Source of the DNA: Rodentibacter genomosp. 2
GTDB lineage: Bacteria > Pseudomonadota > Gammaproteobacteria > Enterobacterales > Pasteurellaceae
DNA: 64,000 bases
Reading direction: 5' to 3'
Assembly: GCA_001999425.1 (NCBI GenBank)
Contig: MLHP01000024.1
Coordinates: 1 to 64,000, forward strand
A program made the translations under genes and the position numbers. Below, in pieces: positions 25,858 through 36,158 of this stretch. The first letter of the stretch is position 1. Every line of letters begins with the position of its first letter. The notes under the pieces were generated by a model. The model saw only the letters and a program-made list of their open reading frames with translations. It had not been told where the DNA came from and did no database searches.

Positions 25858-27339
25858 ATGGAAACCTTACTCAAAATCAGTGGCGTAGATAAATCCTTCC
25901 CCGGAGTGAAAGCTTTGAGCAATGCCTGTTTATCGGTATATGCCGGTAGAGTGATGGCATTAATGGGGGAAAACGGTGCGGGAAAATCCACCTTAATGAA
26001 GGTGCTAACCGGTATTTATTCCAAGGATGCCGGAACCATTGAATATCTTGGTAAAGAAGCTCTCTTCAAAGGGCCAAAAGCCTCTCAGGAAGCGGGAATT
26101 AGCATCATCCACCAAGAATTAAACTTAATCGGCAATTTAACTATTGCAGAAAATATCTTTTTAGGTCGTGAATTTAAAACACAGTGGGGAGCGATCAACT
26201 GGCCCAAAATGTACCAAGAAGCCGATAAACTTTTGGCACGTCTAGGCGTAACACATAGCAGCAAAAAATTATGTTCCGAACTTTCCATTGGCGAACAGCA
26301 AATGGTGGAAATCGCCAAAGCGTTAAGTTTTGAATCTAAGGTTATCATTATGGATGAACCGACGGACGCATTAACCGATACAGAAACAGAGGCTTTATTC
26401 AAGGTCATTGATGAGCTTAAAGCGGAAAAACACGGCATTGTTTATATTTCCCACCGTTTAAAAGAAATCTTTCAAATTTGCGACGACGTTACCGTTTTAC
26501 GTGATGGGCAATTTATCGGCGAACGGGCAGTGGCGGATCTAACCGAAGATGAATTGATTGAAATGATGGTGGGTCGCCGCCTTGATGAACAATATCCGCA
26601 CCTGCCACAAGAAAAAGGCGACTGCGTATTGAATGTAGAACATATCAGTGGCAGTGGTATTAATGATGTTTCTTTTAAACTTTATGCCGGCGAAATTGTG
26701 GGCGTATCCGGCTTAATGGGGGCGGGCAGAACAGAACTTGGCAAATTACTTTACGGTGCTTTACCGAAAACTGCAGGAAAAGTGCGGTTAAAAAATCAAG
26801 AGATTGAAAATCGCACGCCACAAGACGGCTTGAACAACGGCATTGTCTATATTTCTGAAGATCGCAAAGGCGACGGACTAATTTTAGGGATGTCTGTAAA
26901 AGAAAATATGTCGCTTACCGCACTGGAGCACTTTTCTCAAAAAGGCTCAATTCACCATCAAGCGGAAAAAATGGCGGTGGATGATTTTATTGAGATGTTT
27001 AACATTAAAACCCCAAGTCGTGAGCAACAGGTAGGGTTGCTTTCCGGCGGCAATCAGCAAAAAGTTGCGATTGCACGCGGTTTGATGACCCGCCCAAACG
27101 TATTGATTTTAGACGAACCGACACGCGGTGTAGATGTGGGCGCACGAAAAGAAATTTATCAGCTGATCAACGAATTTAAAAAAGACGGCTTGAGCATTTT
27201 GATGATTTCATCCGATATGCCGGAAATACTGGGTATGAGCGACCGAATTTTGGTTATGCACGAAGGCAAAATAAATGCAGAATTTTCTCGTGAAGAGGCA
27301 ACACAAGAAAAATTACTCGCCGCCGCCATTGGCAAATAG
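25858..27339 (+). CDS. rbsA: Ribose ABC transporter, ATP-binding protein
   Basis: 493 residues with two ABC domains. Domain 1: Walker [10 protein letters not shown] (about residue 38), signature [15 protein letters not shown], Walker [12 protein letters not shown]. Domain 2 begins near residue 255: its P-loop is degenerate ([14 protein letters not shown]), as usual in this family, with signature [16 protein letters not shown] and Walker [14 protein letters not shown]. It powers ribose import through RbsC from RbsB at the inner membrane. The start follows GAAGGTAAAATA. An uptake signal lies inside (about 26780) and another in the 57-bp gap before rbsC. Confidence 0.96.
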   Translation: METLLKISGVDKSFPGVKALSNACLSVYAGRVMALMGENGAGKSTLMKVLTGIYSKDAGTIEYLGKEALFKGPKASQEAGISIIHQELNLIGNLTIAENIFLGREFKTQWGAINWPKMYQEADKLLARLGVTHSSKKLCSELSIGEQQMVEIAKALSFESKVIIMDEPTDALTDTETEALFKVIDELKAEKHGIVYISHRLKEIFQICDDVTVLRDGQFIGERAVADLTEDELIEMMVGRRLDEQYPHLPQEKGDCVLNVEHISGSGINDVSFKLYAGEIVGVSGLMGAGRTELGKLLYGALPKTAGKVRLKNQEIENRTPQDGLNNGIVYISEDRKGDGLILGMSVKENMSLTALEHFSQKGSIHHQAEKMAVDDFIEMFNIKTPSREQQVGLLSGGNQQKVAIARGLMTRPNVLILDEPTRGVDVGARKEIYQLINEFKKDGLSILMISSDMPEILGMSDRILVMHEGKINAEFSREEATQEKLLAAAIGK

Positions 27340-27396
27340 ACTTAAAGTCGGTTTCAAAAGTGCGGTCGATTTTACGGATAAATTTTTAAGGTAAAA

Positions 27397-28368
27397 ATGA
27401 TGACAACCCAAACTTCTCGTTTCCAATTTGGAAAATTTTTGATTGAACAACGTTCTTTTATTGCACTGATTATTCTCATTGCCATTGTGTCGATGATTAA
27501 TCCGAATTTTTTCAGTGTAGATAATATTCTGAATATTTTGCGTCAAACCTCTGTGAATGCCATCATCGCCGTGGGAATGACGTTTGTGATTTTAATTGCA
27601 GGGATTGATCTTTCTGTGGGCTCGGTTTTAGCACTCACCGGTGCCATTGCCGCTTCAATGGTCAGCCTTGAACTACCGATTTTACTTGTCATTCCGGCAA
27701 CCTTGCTACTCGGCACAATGCTTGGCGGTATCAGTGGAATGATTGTCGCCAAAGGGAAAGTGCAAGCCTTTATTGCCACTCTTGTTACGATGACGTTATT
27801 ACGTGGCGTAACCATGGTTTATACGGACGGTCGCCCGATTACAACGGGATTTTCTGACAGTGCCGATGTATTTGCCACTCTTGGTACAGGTTATCTGTTG
27901 GGAATTCCAGTGCCGATTTGGATGATGGCGGTGGTGTTCGCGGTGGCTTGGTATATTTTGAAACACACCCCGATCGGGCGCTATATTTATGCCCTTGGCG
28001 GTAACGAATCCGCCACCCAACTTTCCGGTATTAATGTTAATAAAATCAAAGTGTTTGTTTTCGCTGTGAGCGGTTTTTTATCCGCCCTTGCCGGTTTGAT
28101 TGTGACCTCCCGCCTTTCCTCTGCTCAACCGACAGCCGGTGTATCCTATGAACTGGATGCCATTGCTGCTGTTGTCGTTGGCGGAACCAGCCTTATGGGA
28201 GGAAAAGGGCGAGTGATGGGAACGCTCATTGGCGCATTGATTATCGGGTTCTTAAACAATGCCCTGAATTTATTAGATATTTCATCTTACTATCAAATGA
28301 TAGCAAAAGCGTTGGTTATTCTGGTTGCTGTTTTAGCCGATAACTATCTTGGTACAAAAAAACTGTAA
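27397..28368 (+). CDS. rbsC: Ribose ABC transporter, permease
   Basis: 323 residues, eight to ten membrane segments of the BPD_transp_2 family. Motifs: VGMTFVILIAGIDLSVGSVL (residues about 60-80) and the loop ALGGNESATQLSGINVNKIK, followed by AAVVVGGTSLMGGKGRVMGT. It forms the inner-membrane channel with RbsA and RbsB. The gene has a TTTTAAGGTAAAA site before its ATG and is followed by rbsB after 22 bp. Confidence 0.96.
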   Translation: MMTTQTSRFQFGKFLIEQRSFIALIILIAIVSMINPNFFSVDNILNILRQTSVNAIIAVGMTFVILIAGIDLSVGSVLALTGAIAASMVSLELPILLVIPATLLLGTMLGGISGMIVAKGKVQAFIATLVTMTLLRGVTMVYTDGRPITTGFSDSADVFATLGTGYLLGIPVPIWMMAVVFAVAWYILKHTPIGRYIYALGGNESATQLSGINVNKIKVFVFAVSGFLSALAGLIVTSRLSSAQPTAGVSYELDAIAAVVVGGTSLMGGKGRVMGTLIGALIIGFLNNALNLLDISSYYQMIAKALVILVAVLADNYLGTKKL

Positions 28369-28390
28369 CTCATTTTAAGGAGAAAAAACG

Positions 28391-29338
28391 ATGAAAAAAT
28401 TATTCACAAACTCGCTTACTCGTCTGTTCACCCCTCACGGGGTCGTTGGCAAAGCCAACGTTCAAAAAACGTTGTTTTTTGTAACCGCACTTACTTCCGC
28501 AGTAGCAGTATCCGGCACTGCTTCTGCACAGGATACCATTGCCCTTGCGGTATCCACATTGGATAACCCTTTCTTCGTCACATTAAAAGACGGTGCACAG
28601 AAAAAAGCCAATGAATTAGGCTACAAGCTCGTTGTGCTTGATTCACAAAATGATCCGGCAAAAGAGCTCGCCAACGTAGAAGATTTAACAGTGCGCGGTG
28701 CAAAAGTGCTTTTAATCAACCCGACAGATTCTGAAGCGGTGGGGAATGCGGTCGCGATTGCGAACCGTAACAATATTCCGGTGATCACCTTAGATCGCGG
28801 TGCCGCCAAAGGAAATGTAATGAGCCATATCGCTTCAGATAATGTCGCCGGCGGTAAAATGGCAGGAGATTTTATCGCACAAAAATTAGGTAATGGTGCA
28901 AAAGTCATTCAACTTGAAGGCATTGCAGGAACATCTGCGGCTCGTGAACGTGGGGAAGGTTTCAAACAAGCTATTGAAACCCATAAATTCAATGTTCTTG
29001 CCAGCCAACCGGCAGATTTTGACCGTACCAAAGGGTTAAACGTAACAGAAAATCTCCTCGCCAGCAAAGCAGAGGTGCAAGCGATTTTTGCTCAAAATGA
29101 TGAAATGGCATTAGGCGCATTGCGGGCTGTTAATGCCGCCAATAAAAAAGTGCTTATTGTCGGTTTTGACGGCACAGATGATGGCGTAAAAGCAGTAAAA
29201 AGCGGTAAACTCGCGGCGACTATTGCACAACAACCGGATTTAATTGGATCATTAGGTGTGATCACCGCCGATAAAATATTAAAAGGCGAAAAAGTGGACG
29301 CTAAAATTCCGGTAGATTTAAAAGTAATTAGTGAATAA
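28391..29338 (+). CDS. rbsB: Ribose periplasmic binding protein with enlarged signal region
   Basis: 315 residues. The mature part (from [20 protein letters not shown], about residue 47) is a standard Rbs[50 protein letters not shown]-like [39 protein letters not shown]. It binds ribose in the periplasm and hands it to RbsAC. The export signal is odd: 46 residues instead of about 25, with [14 protein letters not shown] placed before the hydrophobic core [15 protein letters not shown]. That extra stretch is coded by three back-to-back hairpins (28430-28481). Frame is kept and the h-region is intact, so secretion is probably retained. A 29363-29390 hairpin follows the gene. Confidence 0.95.
   Translation: MKKLFTNSLTRLFTPHGVVGKANVQKTLFFVTALTSAVAVSGTASAQDTIALAVSTLDNPFFVTLKDGAQKKANELGYKLVVLDSQNDPAKELANVEDLTVRGAKVLLINPTDSEAVGNAVAIANRNNIPVITLDRGAAKGNVMSHIASDNVAGGKMAGDFIAQKLGNGAKVIQLEGIAGTSAARERGEGFKQAIETHKFNVLASQPADFDRTKGLNVTENLLASKAEVQAIFAQNDEMALGALRAVNAANKKVLIVGFDGTDDGVKAVKSGKLAATIAQQPDLIGSLGVITADKILKGEKVDAKIPVDLKVISE
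28430..28481 (+). repeat. Three consecutive hairpins within the rbsB signal-peptide codons
   Basis: Hairpin 1 (28430-28443): ACCCC-TCAC-GGGGT. Hairpin 2 (28444-28460): CGTTGGC-AAA-GCCAACG. Hairpin 3 (28463-28481): CAAAAAAC-GTT-GTTTTTTG. All three stems are perfect and nearly abut. They encode residues about 14-31 of RbsB. Confidence 0.85.
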
Positions 29339-29362
29339 TTATTTTCGTCATTTGTATAACGG

Positions 29363-29390
29363 CTGCCACAGACGTTTAGGTTTGTGGCAG
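29363..29390 (+). promoter_or_regulatory. Stem-loop between rbsB and rbsK
   Basis: CTGCCACA and TGTGGCAG pair around a 12-nt loop, with no T-run after it. It lies directly after rbsB, where such stems often protect the abundant binding-protein mRNA and lower expression of the following gene. Confidence 0.5.
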
Positions 29391-29424
29391 AAAATTTGCC
29401 ATAACAATCAATAAGGATTTCAAC

Positions 29425-30345
29425 ATGAACAAAAAACTGACTGTTCTTGGCAGTATAAACGCCGATCATGTCATATCCGTGCCTTATTTTGCCAAACCGG
29501 GAGAAACCCTCAGTGGAGAAAATTATCGCATCGCCTATGGTGGGAAAGGTGCAAATCAGGCAGTTGCCGCAGCACGATTAGGGGCAAACGTCGCCTTTAT
29601 TGGCTGTATCGGCAGTGACGGCATTGGTGAAACCATGAAAAATACTTTTGCACAGGAAGGGATTGATACGTCACCGATCACAACAATTCAACAAGAAATG
29701 ACAGGTATCGCTTTTATTCAAGTTGCGCAATCCGCTGAAAATAGTATTGTTATCGTATCCGGTGCAAATGCCTATTTAGATGAACAAATCGTACGCCAAA
29801 ATGAAGTGCAAATTGCGCAATCCGATTGTTTACTTATGCAGCTCGAAACACCGCTTCCGGCAGTGGCACTTGCCGCAAAAATAGCGAAAAAACATGGGGT
29901 TCAAGTCGTGTTGAATCCGGCTCCGGCTCAGCCTTTACCCGATAATTTATTAAATCAAATTGACATCATCACACCAAATGAAACAGAAGCTGAAATTCTT
30001 ACCGGCGTGCAGGTGACAGACGAGAAAAGTGCGGTCAAATCGGCTGAAGTTTTTCATCAAAAAGGGATAAGCTGTGTGATTATTACACTTGGTGCAAAAG
30101 GCGTATTTATCAGTCGAAACGGAGAAAACCGCATTATCAAAGGTTTTTCCGTGCAAGCGCTGGATACCACTGCGGCAGGCGATACCTTCAACGGTGGCTT
30201 TGTAACAGCTTTGCTGGAAGGACAATCTTTTGAAGAGGCGATTCGTTTCGGACAGGCCGCTGCGGCGATTAGCGTAACATGCAAAGGCGCACAACCCTCT
30301 ATTCCAAGCCGTCAAGAAACCTTAGAATTTCTCACGAACAACTAA
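29425..30345 (+). CDS. rbsK: Ribokinase
   Basis: 306 residues of the PfkB family. Motif 1 is [20 protein letters not shown] (residues about 39-58); the catalytic motif is [20 protein letters not shown] (about 245-264, Asp as base). [20 protein letters not shown] and [11 protein letters not shown] are typical ribokinase features. It phosphorylates ribose to ribose 5-phosphate in the cytoplasm. AAGGATTTCAAC precedes the ATG. An internal uptake signal at about 30026 and another just after the stop (30346) are in keeping with the genome. Confidence 0.96.
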   Translation: MNKKLTVLGSINADHVISVPYFAKPGETLSGENYRIAYGGKGANQAVAAARLGANVAFIGCIGSDGIGETMKNTFAQEGIDTSPITTIQQEMTGIAFIQVAQSAENSIVIVSGANAYLDEQIVRQNEVQIAQSDCLLMQLETPLPAVALAAKIAKKHGVQVVLNPAPAQPLPDNLLNQIDIITPNETEAEILTGVQVTDEKSAVKSAEVFHQKGISCVIITLGAKGVFISRNGENRIIKGFSVQALDTTAAGDTFNGGFVTALLEGQSFEEAIRFGQAAAAISVTCKGAQPSIPSRQETLEFLTNN

Positions 30346-30373
30346 AAGTGCGGTTAAAAATACGGGTGTTTTT

Positions 30374-31390
30374 ATGGCAACGATGAAAGATATTGCCCGA
30401 TTGGCAAAGGTTTCGACTTCGACGGTTTCTCATGTTATTAACGGTTCTCGATTTGTCAGCAATGAAATTCGAGAAAAAGTGATGAGCGTGGTAGCGGAAC
30501 TGAATTACACCCCATCCGCCGTGGCGCGTAGTCTAAAAGTACGTGAAACAAAAACTATCGGGTTGCTTGTTACCGCAACCAACAATCCTTTCTTTGCCGA
30601 AGTCATGGCCGGCGTAGAGCAATATTGCCAACAACATCAATACAATCTCATTATTGCCACCACCGGTGGTGATGCCGGACGATTACAGCAAAATTTACGG
30701 ACACTACTTCATAAACAGGTGGACGGCTTATTATTGATGTGTGGCGACAGCCGTTTTAATGCAGATACGGAATTGACGATTTCTGTACCTTTAGTGATTA
30801 TGGATTGGTGGTTCAAAGAGCTTAATGCCGATAAAATCCTTGAAAACTCAATACTTGGTGGCTATTTGGCAACAAAAACATTAATTGAAGCCGGACATAA
30901 AGACATTGGCATTATTACAGGCAATCTTAAAAAATCAGTGGCGAAAAACCGCTTAGAAGGGTACAAAAACGCCTTGTCGGAAGCCGAAATCCCATTGAAT
31001 GATGATTGGATCATTGAAAGCCATTTTGATTTTGAAGGGGGAAGTATTGGAATGCAAAAATTACTCGCTACCACCAAACGCCCAACTGCAGTGTTTTGTT
31101 GTAGCGATACCATTGCTATGGGAGCATACTACATCATTCAGCAACAAGGTTTAAACATTCCACAGGACATTTCCGTCATTGGTTATGATGATATTGAACT
31201 TTCTCAATATCTTTTCCCTCCTCTTTCCACTATCAGTCAACCCAAAGCCGAATTAGGCAAACTCGCCGTAGAATTATTACTCCAACGGATAAAAAAACCG
31301 AACGAACCTTATCAAACATTAACCCTAAGCCCGACCCTAAAATTACGAAAATCAATTAAAAATATAAATGATAAAACTAAGTTTATTTAA
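30374..31390 (+). CDS. rbsR: Ribose operon repressor, LacI family
   Basis: 338 residues. N-terminal helix-turn-helix and hinge: [20 protein letters not shown] and [16 protein letters not shown] (residues 1-36), followed by [19 protein letters not shown]. The effector domain resembles periplasmic sugar-binding proteins ([50 protein letters not shown]). It should bind the palindrome at 25388-25403 and be released by ribose. As last gene of rbsDACBKR it is autoregulated. Stop at 31388-31390, then a 323-bp gap with the tnaC leader. Confidence 0.94.
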   Translation: MATMKDIARLAKVSTSTVSHVINGSRFVSNEIREKVMSVVAELNYTPSAVARSLKVRETKTIGLLVTATNNPFFAEVMAGVEQYCQQHQYNLIIATTGGDAGRLQQNLRTLLHKQVDGLLLMCGDSRFNADTELTISVPLVIMDWWFKELNADKILENSILGGYLATKTLIEAGHKDIGIITGNLKKSVAKNRLEGYKNALSEAEIPLNDDWIIESHFDFEGGSIGMQKLLATTKRPTAVFCCSDTIAMGAYYIIQQQGLNIPQDISVIGYDDIELSQYLFPPLSTISQPKAELGKLAVELLLQRIKKPNEPYQTLTLSPTLKLRKSIKNINDKTKFI

Positions 31391-31412
31391 AAAGGGGAAC
31401 AGAAAAATATTG

Positions 31413-31428
31413 TGTGACAGGCTTCACA
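31413..31428 (+). promoter_or_regulatory. CRP site of the tna operon
   Basis: TGTGACAGGCTTCACA is a perfect match to TGTGAnnnnnnTCACA, 117 bp before tnaC. tna operons in enteric bacteria are catabolite-repressed and need cAMP-CRP, so this site fits. Confidence 0.85.
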
Positions 31429-31544
31429 AATTAAAAAAATAACAGATGACAGATTTTATTTTTGTATTATTCTGACCTAGCTTTGTAGTTAAAAGTAAGT
31501 CGTTAGTAGTATTAAGTTTCTATTTTCCTATCAAGGATTTTAAT

Positions 31545-31616
31545 ATGCTTAACTTGCTTTCACCGAATCAAACTTGGGTGCTTGTTGATCCAAGACTCTC
31601 TTTCTACTTTCCATAA
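31545..31616 (+). CDS. tnaC: TnaC tryptophan-sensing leader peptide
   Basis: 23 codons, reading MLNLLSPNQTWVLVD then PRLSFYFP and stop, with AAGGATTTTAAT before the ATG. The critical residues of TnaC are kept with exact spacing: Trp11, Asp15 (Trp+4) and Pro23 as the last codon (Asp+8), as Trp12, Asp16 and Pro24 in Escherichia coli. With free tryptophan the ribosome stalls at the terminal Pro, covers the Rho entry site and lets polymerase continue into tnaA. The 97-nt spacer to tnaA is C/T-rich (suited to Rho) and has CGCTCTATT at 31646-31654, similar to a boxA. The remaining sequence matches E. coli TnaC poorly, as usual. Confidence 0.9.
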   Translation: MLNLLSPNQTWVLVDPRLSFYFP

Positions 31617-31713
31617 TCCGCTATCCTTTTCTTTCTATTTATTACCGCTCTATTTTCATTTTAGAAGATAATTTTTACTTACATTAATCAAATTAATTTT
31701 TGAGGATTTTGTT

Positions 31714-33135
31714 ATGGAAAATTTTAAACATTTACCCGAGCCTTTCCGTATTCGCGTTATTGAACCGGTGAAAAGAACCACTCGAGAATATCGTGAAGAG
31801 GCAATTTTAAAATCAGGCATGAACCCGTTTTTATTAGATAGTAAAGATGTTTTTATTGATCTTTTAACCGATAGCGGTACCGGTGCGGTGACACAAGACA
31901 TGCAAGCAGCAATGCTGCGCGGTGACGAAGCTTACAGCGGCAGCCGTAGTTATTATGCGTTAGCAAATGCCGTGAAAGAAATTTTTGGCTATGAATACAC
32001 CATTCCGACCCACCAAGGTCGTGGGGCGGAACAAATTTATATTCCCGTATTAATTGCCAAACGTGAGCGTGAAAAAGGCTTAGATCGCCGCAAAATGGTG
32101 GTGTTTTCCAATTATTTCTTTGATACCACACAAGGTCATAGCCAAATTAATGGTGCAACTGTGCGTAATGTGTATATCAAAGAGGCTTTTGATACTTCAG
32201 CAAAACATCCATTCAAAGGCAATTTTGATTTAGAAAAATTGGAACAAGGCATTCAAGAAGTCGGTGCGAATAATGTACCTTATATTGTCTGTACCATCAC
32301 TTGTAACTCCGCAGGAGGGCAACCGGTTTCTATCGCAAACTTAAAAGCGATGTATGAGATTGCACGGAAATACGACATTCCGGTGATTATGGACTCTGCC
32401 CGTTTCGCTGAAAACGCTTATTTTATTCAACAGCGTGAAGAAGCTTATCAAGATTGGACAATCGAACAAATCACTTACGAAAGTTATCGCTATGCCGATT
32501 GTTTGGCAATGTCTGCCAAAAAAGACGCAATGGTGCCAATGGGTGGGATTTTAGCCTTCAAAGATCAGTCAATGGAAGAGGTTTACCATGAATGTCGCAC
32601 CCTTTGCGTTGCACAAGAAGGCTTCCCGACTTATGGTGGTTTAGAAGGCGGGGCAATGGAACGTTTAGCAATAGGTTTACGCGATGGAATGCGGCAAGAA
32701 TGGTTAGCCTATCGTATCGCACAAATTGAATATTTGGTTGCAGGACTTGAACGAATTGGCGTAGCCTGCCAACAACCCGGCGGACATGCCGCTTTCGTTG
32801 ATGCCGGTAAACTATTACCGCATATTCCCCCAGAGCAATTCCCTGCCCAAGCCCTTTCTTGTGAACTTTATAAAGTTGCCGGCATAAGAGCGGTCGAAAT
32901 TGGTTCGTTTTTATTAGGAAGAGATCCAAAAACAGGGCAACAGTTGCCTTGTCCTGCCGAGTTATTACGCCTTACGATTCCACGTGCGACCTACACCCAA
33001 ACCCACATGGATTTCATTATTGAAGCCTTCCAAAAAGTGAAAGAAAACGCGGCAAATATTAAAGGATTAACCTTTACTTATGAGCCGAAAGTTTTACGTC
33101 ATTTCACCGCACGATTGAAAGAAGTGGAATCATAA
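31714..33135 (+). CDS. tnaA: Tryptophanase
   Basis: 473 residues, the family's normal length. Features: [17 protein letters not shown] at the start, [20 protein letters not shown], the PLP-lysine region [19 protein letters not shown] (Lys at about 270), [19 protein letters not shown] and [16 protein letters not shown]. It splits tryptophan into indole, pyruvate and ammonia in the cytoplasm; this gives an indole-positive phenotype. Regulated by TnaC attenuation and CRP (31413). A hairpin terminator after it (33150-33180) may limit tnaB expression. Confidence 0.97.
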   Translation: MENFKHLPEPFRIRVIEPVKRTTREYREEAILKSGMNPFLLDSKDVFIDLLTDSGTGAVTQDMQAAMLRGDEAYSGSRSYYALANAVKEIFGYEYTIPTHQGRGAEQIYIPVLIAKREREKGLDRRKMVVFSNYFFDTTQGHSQINGATVRNVYIKEAFDTSAKHPFKGNFDLEKLEQGIQEVGANNVPYIVCTITCNSAGGQPVSIANLKAMYEIARKYDIPVIMDSARFAENAYFIQQREEAYQDWTIEQITYESYRYADCLAMSAKKDAMVPMGGILAFKDQSMEEVYHECRTLCVAQEGFPTYGGLEGGAMERLAIGLRDGMRQEWLAYRIAQIEYLVAGLERIGVACQQPGGHAAFVDAGKLLPHIPPEQFPAQALSCELYKVAGIRAVEIGSFLLGRDPKTGQQLPCPAELLRLTIPRATYTQTHMDFIIEAFQKVKENAANIKGLTFTYEPKVLRHFTARLKEVES

Positions 33136-33149
33136 AAAAATTCTCCTAG

Positions 33150-33180
33150 AAAATGCAGTTCATGTTGAGCTGCATTTTTT
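33150..33180 (+). terminator. Hairpin terminator between tnaA and tnaB
   Basis: AAAATGCAG and CTGCATTTT around an 11-nt loop, continued by TTATC. Partial read-through to tnaB is expected, as both genes belong to one unit. Confidence 0.7.
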
Positions 33181-33224
33181 ATCAAAGACTTATTTCAATA
33201 CATTGTTATTGATAAGGATTCAAT

Positions 33225-34457
33225 ATGAAAAAACAACCTTCTATTTTCGGTGGTTCCTGTATTATTGCCAGTGTTTGTGTGGGTGCCGGAATGCTTGGAT
33301 TACCAACCTCGGGTGCAGGCGCATGGACAATATGGTCTGCTGTCGCAATTTGTTTAACGATGATACTCATGACATTATCAGGCTGGTTATTACTTGAAGC
33401 CTACTCTACTTATGATTTAAGAGCGTCATTTAGTACCGTCACGAAAGATATGTTGGGTTCCACCATTAATGCGATTAATAATCTTGCCGTCTATTTCGTA
33501 GGCGGAATTTTACTTTATGCTTATACCACCGCCTCCGGCGGCATCATAGAAAACTTAATTAAACCATGGATTAACTTAGGTTCTTTCGGATTAGCTATTT
33601 GTTCGACTGTATTCGTATTAATCTTTTCGTATTTTGTCTGGCATTCCACCCGTATTGTAGATCGCATTTCCGTCTTGCTGATTGCCTTTATGGGGCTCAC
33701 TTTTGTTATTAGTATCTCTGGGTTAGCCGTCAATATTTCTTTGGATAATCTTTCTGATATTGGCGGAAAAGAAGGCGATTATGCAAAATATGCGATTGGG
33801 ATGTTTCCGGTTGCCTTAACTTCCTTTGGTTATCATCACTCCGTTTGTAGTATGCGGGCATATTATGGCGAAGAACGGAAAGCAAAATATGCCATTTTAG
33901 GAGGAACAGGGATTGCCCTAACACTTTATCTCATTTGGGTTTTTGTTATTTTTGGCAATCTTCCGCGCAATCAATTTGCGCCAATTCTGGAGAGTGGCGG
34001 AAATTTAGATGTATTACTGAATACTCTCGGTAATGTTATTGAATCAAATACAGTTAAACAAATGATCAATGCGTTTTCCATAGCCGCAATTTTATCTTCC
34101 TTTATTGGAGTCGGGTTAGGGGTATTCGATTATCTTGCCGATTTCTTCAAATTTGACGATAGCAAAGTCGGACGCACAAAATCTTGGATTGTCACCTTTT
34201 TCCCACCACTTATTATGTCGATCCTATTTCCATTGGGTTTCTTAAAAGCCATTGGCTATGCGGGGGCAGTGGCAACGATTTGGACTTGCATTATTCCGGC
34301 ACTTTTGGTTTATAAATCAAGAGAACGCCACCATACGGCAAAATTTCACGTTGGCAGGGGAAACAGATTAATTATTTTCACCGCTTTATTCGGTGTATTT
34401 GTTGCCATCGCCCATTTTTTAGTCATGTTTAATTATTTGCCTGATTTTCAAGGTTAA
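33225..34457 (+). CDS. tnaB: Tryptophan permease (HAAAP family)
   Basis: 410 residues with 11 membrane segments of the hydroxy/aromatic amino acid permease family. The start KKQPSIFGGSCIIASVCVG continues into AGMLGLPTSGAGAW, the typical first-helix substrate motif; later FPVALTSFGYHHSVCSMRAY is the second conserved motif. It imports tryptophan by proton symport for TnaA. Gene order tnaC-tnaA-tnaB is standard. GATAAGGATTCAAT precedes the ATG. A convergent terminator of paired uptake signals follows at 34467-34500. Confidence 0.93.
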   Translation: MKKQPSIFGGSCIIASVCVGAGMLGLPTSGAGAWTIWSAVAICLTMILMTLSGWLLLEAYSTYDLRASFSTVTKDMLGSTINAINNLAVYFVGGILLYAYTTASGGIIENLIKPWINLGSFGLAICSTVFVLIFSYFVWHSTRIVDRISVLLIAFMGLTFVISISGLAVNISLDNLSDIGGKEGDYAKYAIGMFPVALTSFGYHHSVCSMRAYYGEERKAKYAILGGTGIALTLYLIWVFVIFGNLPRNQFAPILESGGNLDVLLNTLGNVIESNTVKQMINAFSIAAILSSFIGVGLGVFDYLADFFKFDDSKVGRTKSWIVTFFPPLIMSILFPLGFLKAIGYAGAVATIWTCIIPALLVYKSRERHHTAKFHVGRGNRLIIFTALFGVFVAIAHFLVMFNYLPDFQG

Positions 34458-34466
34458 TGTTACAAC

Positions 34467-34500
34467 AAAAAAGTGCGGTCATTTTCAACCGCACTTTTTT
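34467..34500. terminator. Bidirectional uptake-signal pair terminator
   Basis: AAAAAAGTGCGGT and ACCGCACTTTTTT form a 13-bp stem with an 8-nt loop. A/T runs on both sides serve tnaB (+) and the ABC-transporter operon (-), whose stop codon starts at 34500. Confidence 0.9.
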
Positions 34501-36158
34501 TACGACATCCGTCCGCTTTCTATTCGAATAACCTGATCGCAAATTGCCATCGTAGATTGGCGATGGCTGACAAGAATAATCAGTTTATCCGCCTTAACGT
34601 TGCGCAACGATTGTAAAATAATCGCTTCGTTTAAACTATCCAGATTACTCGTTGGCTCGTCCAGTAAAATGATCGGGGCATTGTGTAAAAAAGCACGGGC
34701 AATACCAATGCGTTGTTTTTCCCCATCAGAAAGGTTACCGCCCAGTTCTGTCATTTTAGTTTGATAACCTTCCGGTAAGCTCATAATGAAATCGTGAATT
34801 GACGCCTGTTTAGCTGCTTCAATGATTTGTTCTTGCGTAGCGGAACGATGCGCAAGGCGAATATTTTCTTCAATCGTGTCATTAAAAATATAGGTTTGTT
34901 GGGTAATATACGCCATATTGTCACGCAGACTCGCTGTATTAATATCGCCAAGCGGTGTACCGTTAATGCAAATTTTCCCTTGTTGCGGATCGTAAAAACG
35001 CATTAAAAGCTTTAATAACGTGCTTTTTCCGCTACCGCTTCTGCCATGAATACCTAAAATGTGTCCTTTCTGTAACTGCAAATTAATGTCCGTGAGAATT
35101 GGTTCGTCACCATAAGTAAAACTTAGGTTTTCTACGCGAACTTCAGAAACATTGTCTAAATTGACCGCACTTTCTACCTCTTTTAATACAGGCTGTTCCG
35201 CCAACAAACTCAATACCCGCTCACCGGATGCCAAAGTTTGCAATAAATTACTGGAAAGATTACTCAAGGCAATAACCGGGCCGTAACTCGACATCAATAA
35301 AATTACTCCGATTAAAAAACCGGCAAAATCCAGTTTATTCAAGCTGAATAAAATCAAACCGATAAATAAAATAATGATATTGAACACGGAAACCGCAATT
35401 TCCGTATAAACCCGCACTTTACCTTCTTGATCTTTGATTTTACGAAACGCCTGATCGATGGATTGACTGCGTTGTCGGATTTCATCTAAACGTTTTTTTG
35501 CATAGACAAAAAGCTGAATTTCTTTCATGCCACGAATGCTATCGAGGAAAAAATCATTCATTTCCCCCACAAGTTCGCGATATTGTCTGCCGTCTTCACG
35601 GGCTAATTTAGTCGTGATGATTGGTAAAACCACGCCAATACAAAGATATGCAGCAAACGCTATTAAGGCAAACCATAGGGAAAAATGAGCAAATACCAAC
35701 ACTAAAATAGCAGAGGTAAAGAATGCAATCATAATCGGTGCAATGGTGTGGGCGTAGAATACTTCAAGCAACTCAATATCATTTGTGACTAAAGATACGA
35801 GCTGGCCGGCTTGTTTATCCTGCAATTTAACAAACGCCAGACGGCGTAAAGCGGAAAAGACTTTATCACGCAATAATGCCAGTAATTTGAACGCAATATA
35901 ATGACCGGACATTTGCTCCAAATAACGTAATATGCCACGGGCAACGGCAAGGGTAATAAGTGCGGTCAAAATTTGGGTTAAATTTAAATGCCCGTCAAAA
36001 CCAAGCAGATGAGCCAACCCCATTGCCCCCAGCACCATAATAAAAATTGCACTTAGAAAGCCGAGTGTTCCCATTGTGATGGTAAACAGCATAATATGTG
36101 CAAGCGGTTTGACCAGCTGTAGTAACTGCCACATCACTAAAAATCCGTTTTTACGCAT
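34500..36158 (-). CDS. CydC-like ABC exporter subunit
   Basis: 552 residues: six membrane segments (residues about 10-320) and an ABC domain with Walker A GRSGSGKSTLLKLLM, signature LGGNLSDGEKQRIGIARAFL and Walker B ILLDEPTSNLD. It overlaps the preceding CydD-like gene by 8 nt, so the two half-transporters are co-translated and should form a heterodimer. True CydDC exports thiols (glutathione, cysteine) needed for cytochrome bd; however this pair is cotranscribed with a TonB-dependent receptor, and Haemophilus influenzae has, besides cydDC, a similar pair near haemoglobin-receptor genes. I therefore keep the name at family level. The substrate may be haem-, metal- or siderophore-related. Confidence 0.85.
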   Translation of the reverse strand: MRKNGFLVMWQLLQLVKPLAHIMLFTITMGTLGFLSAIFIMVLGAMGLAHLLGFDGHLNLTQILTALITLAVARGILRYLEQMSGHYIAFKLLALLRDKVFSALRRLAFVKLQDKQAGQLVSLVTNDIELLEVFYAHTIAPIMIAFFTSAILVLVFAHFSLWFALIAFAAYLCIGVVLPIITTKLAREDGRQYRELVGEMNDFFLDSIRGMKEIQLFVYAKKRLDEIRQRSQSIDQAFRKIKDQEGKVRVYTEIAVSVFNIIILFIGLILFSLNKLDFAGFLIGVILLMSSYGPVIALSNLSSNLLQTLASGERVLSLLAEQPVLKEVESAVNLDNVSEVRVENLSFTYGDEPILTDINLQLQKGHILGIHGRSGSGKSTLLKLLMRFYDPQQGKICINGTPLGDINTASLRDNMAYITQQTYIFNDTIEENIRLAHRSATQEQIIEAAKQASIHDFIMSLPEGYQTKMTELGGNLSDGEKQRIGIARAFLHNAPIILLDEPTSNLDSLNEAIILQSLRNVKADKLIILVSHRQSTMAICDQVIRIESGRMS

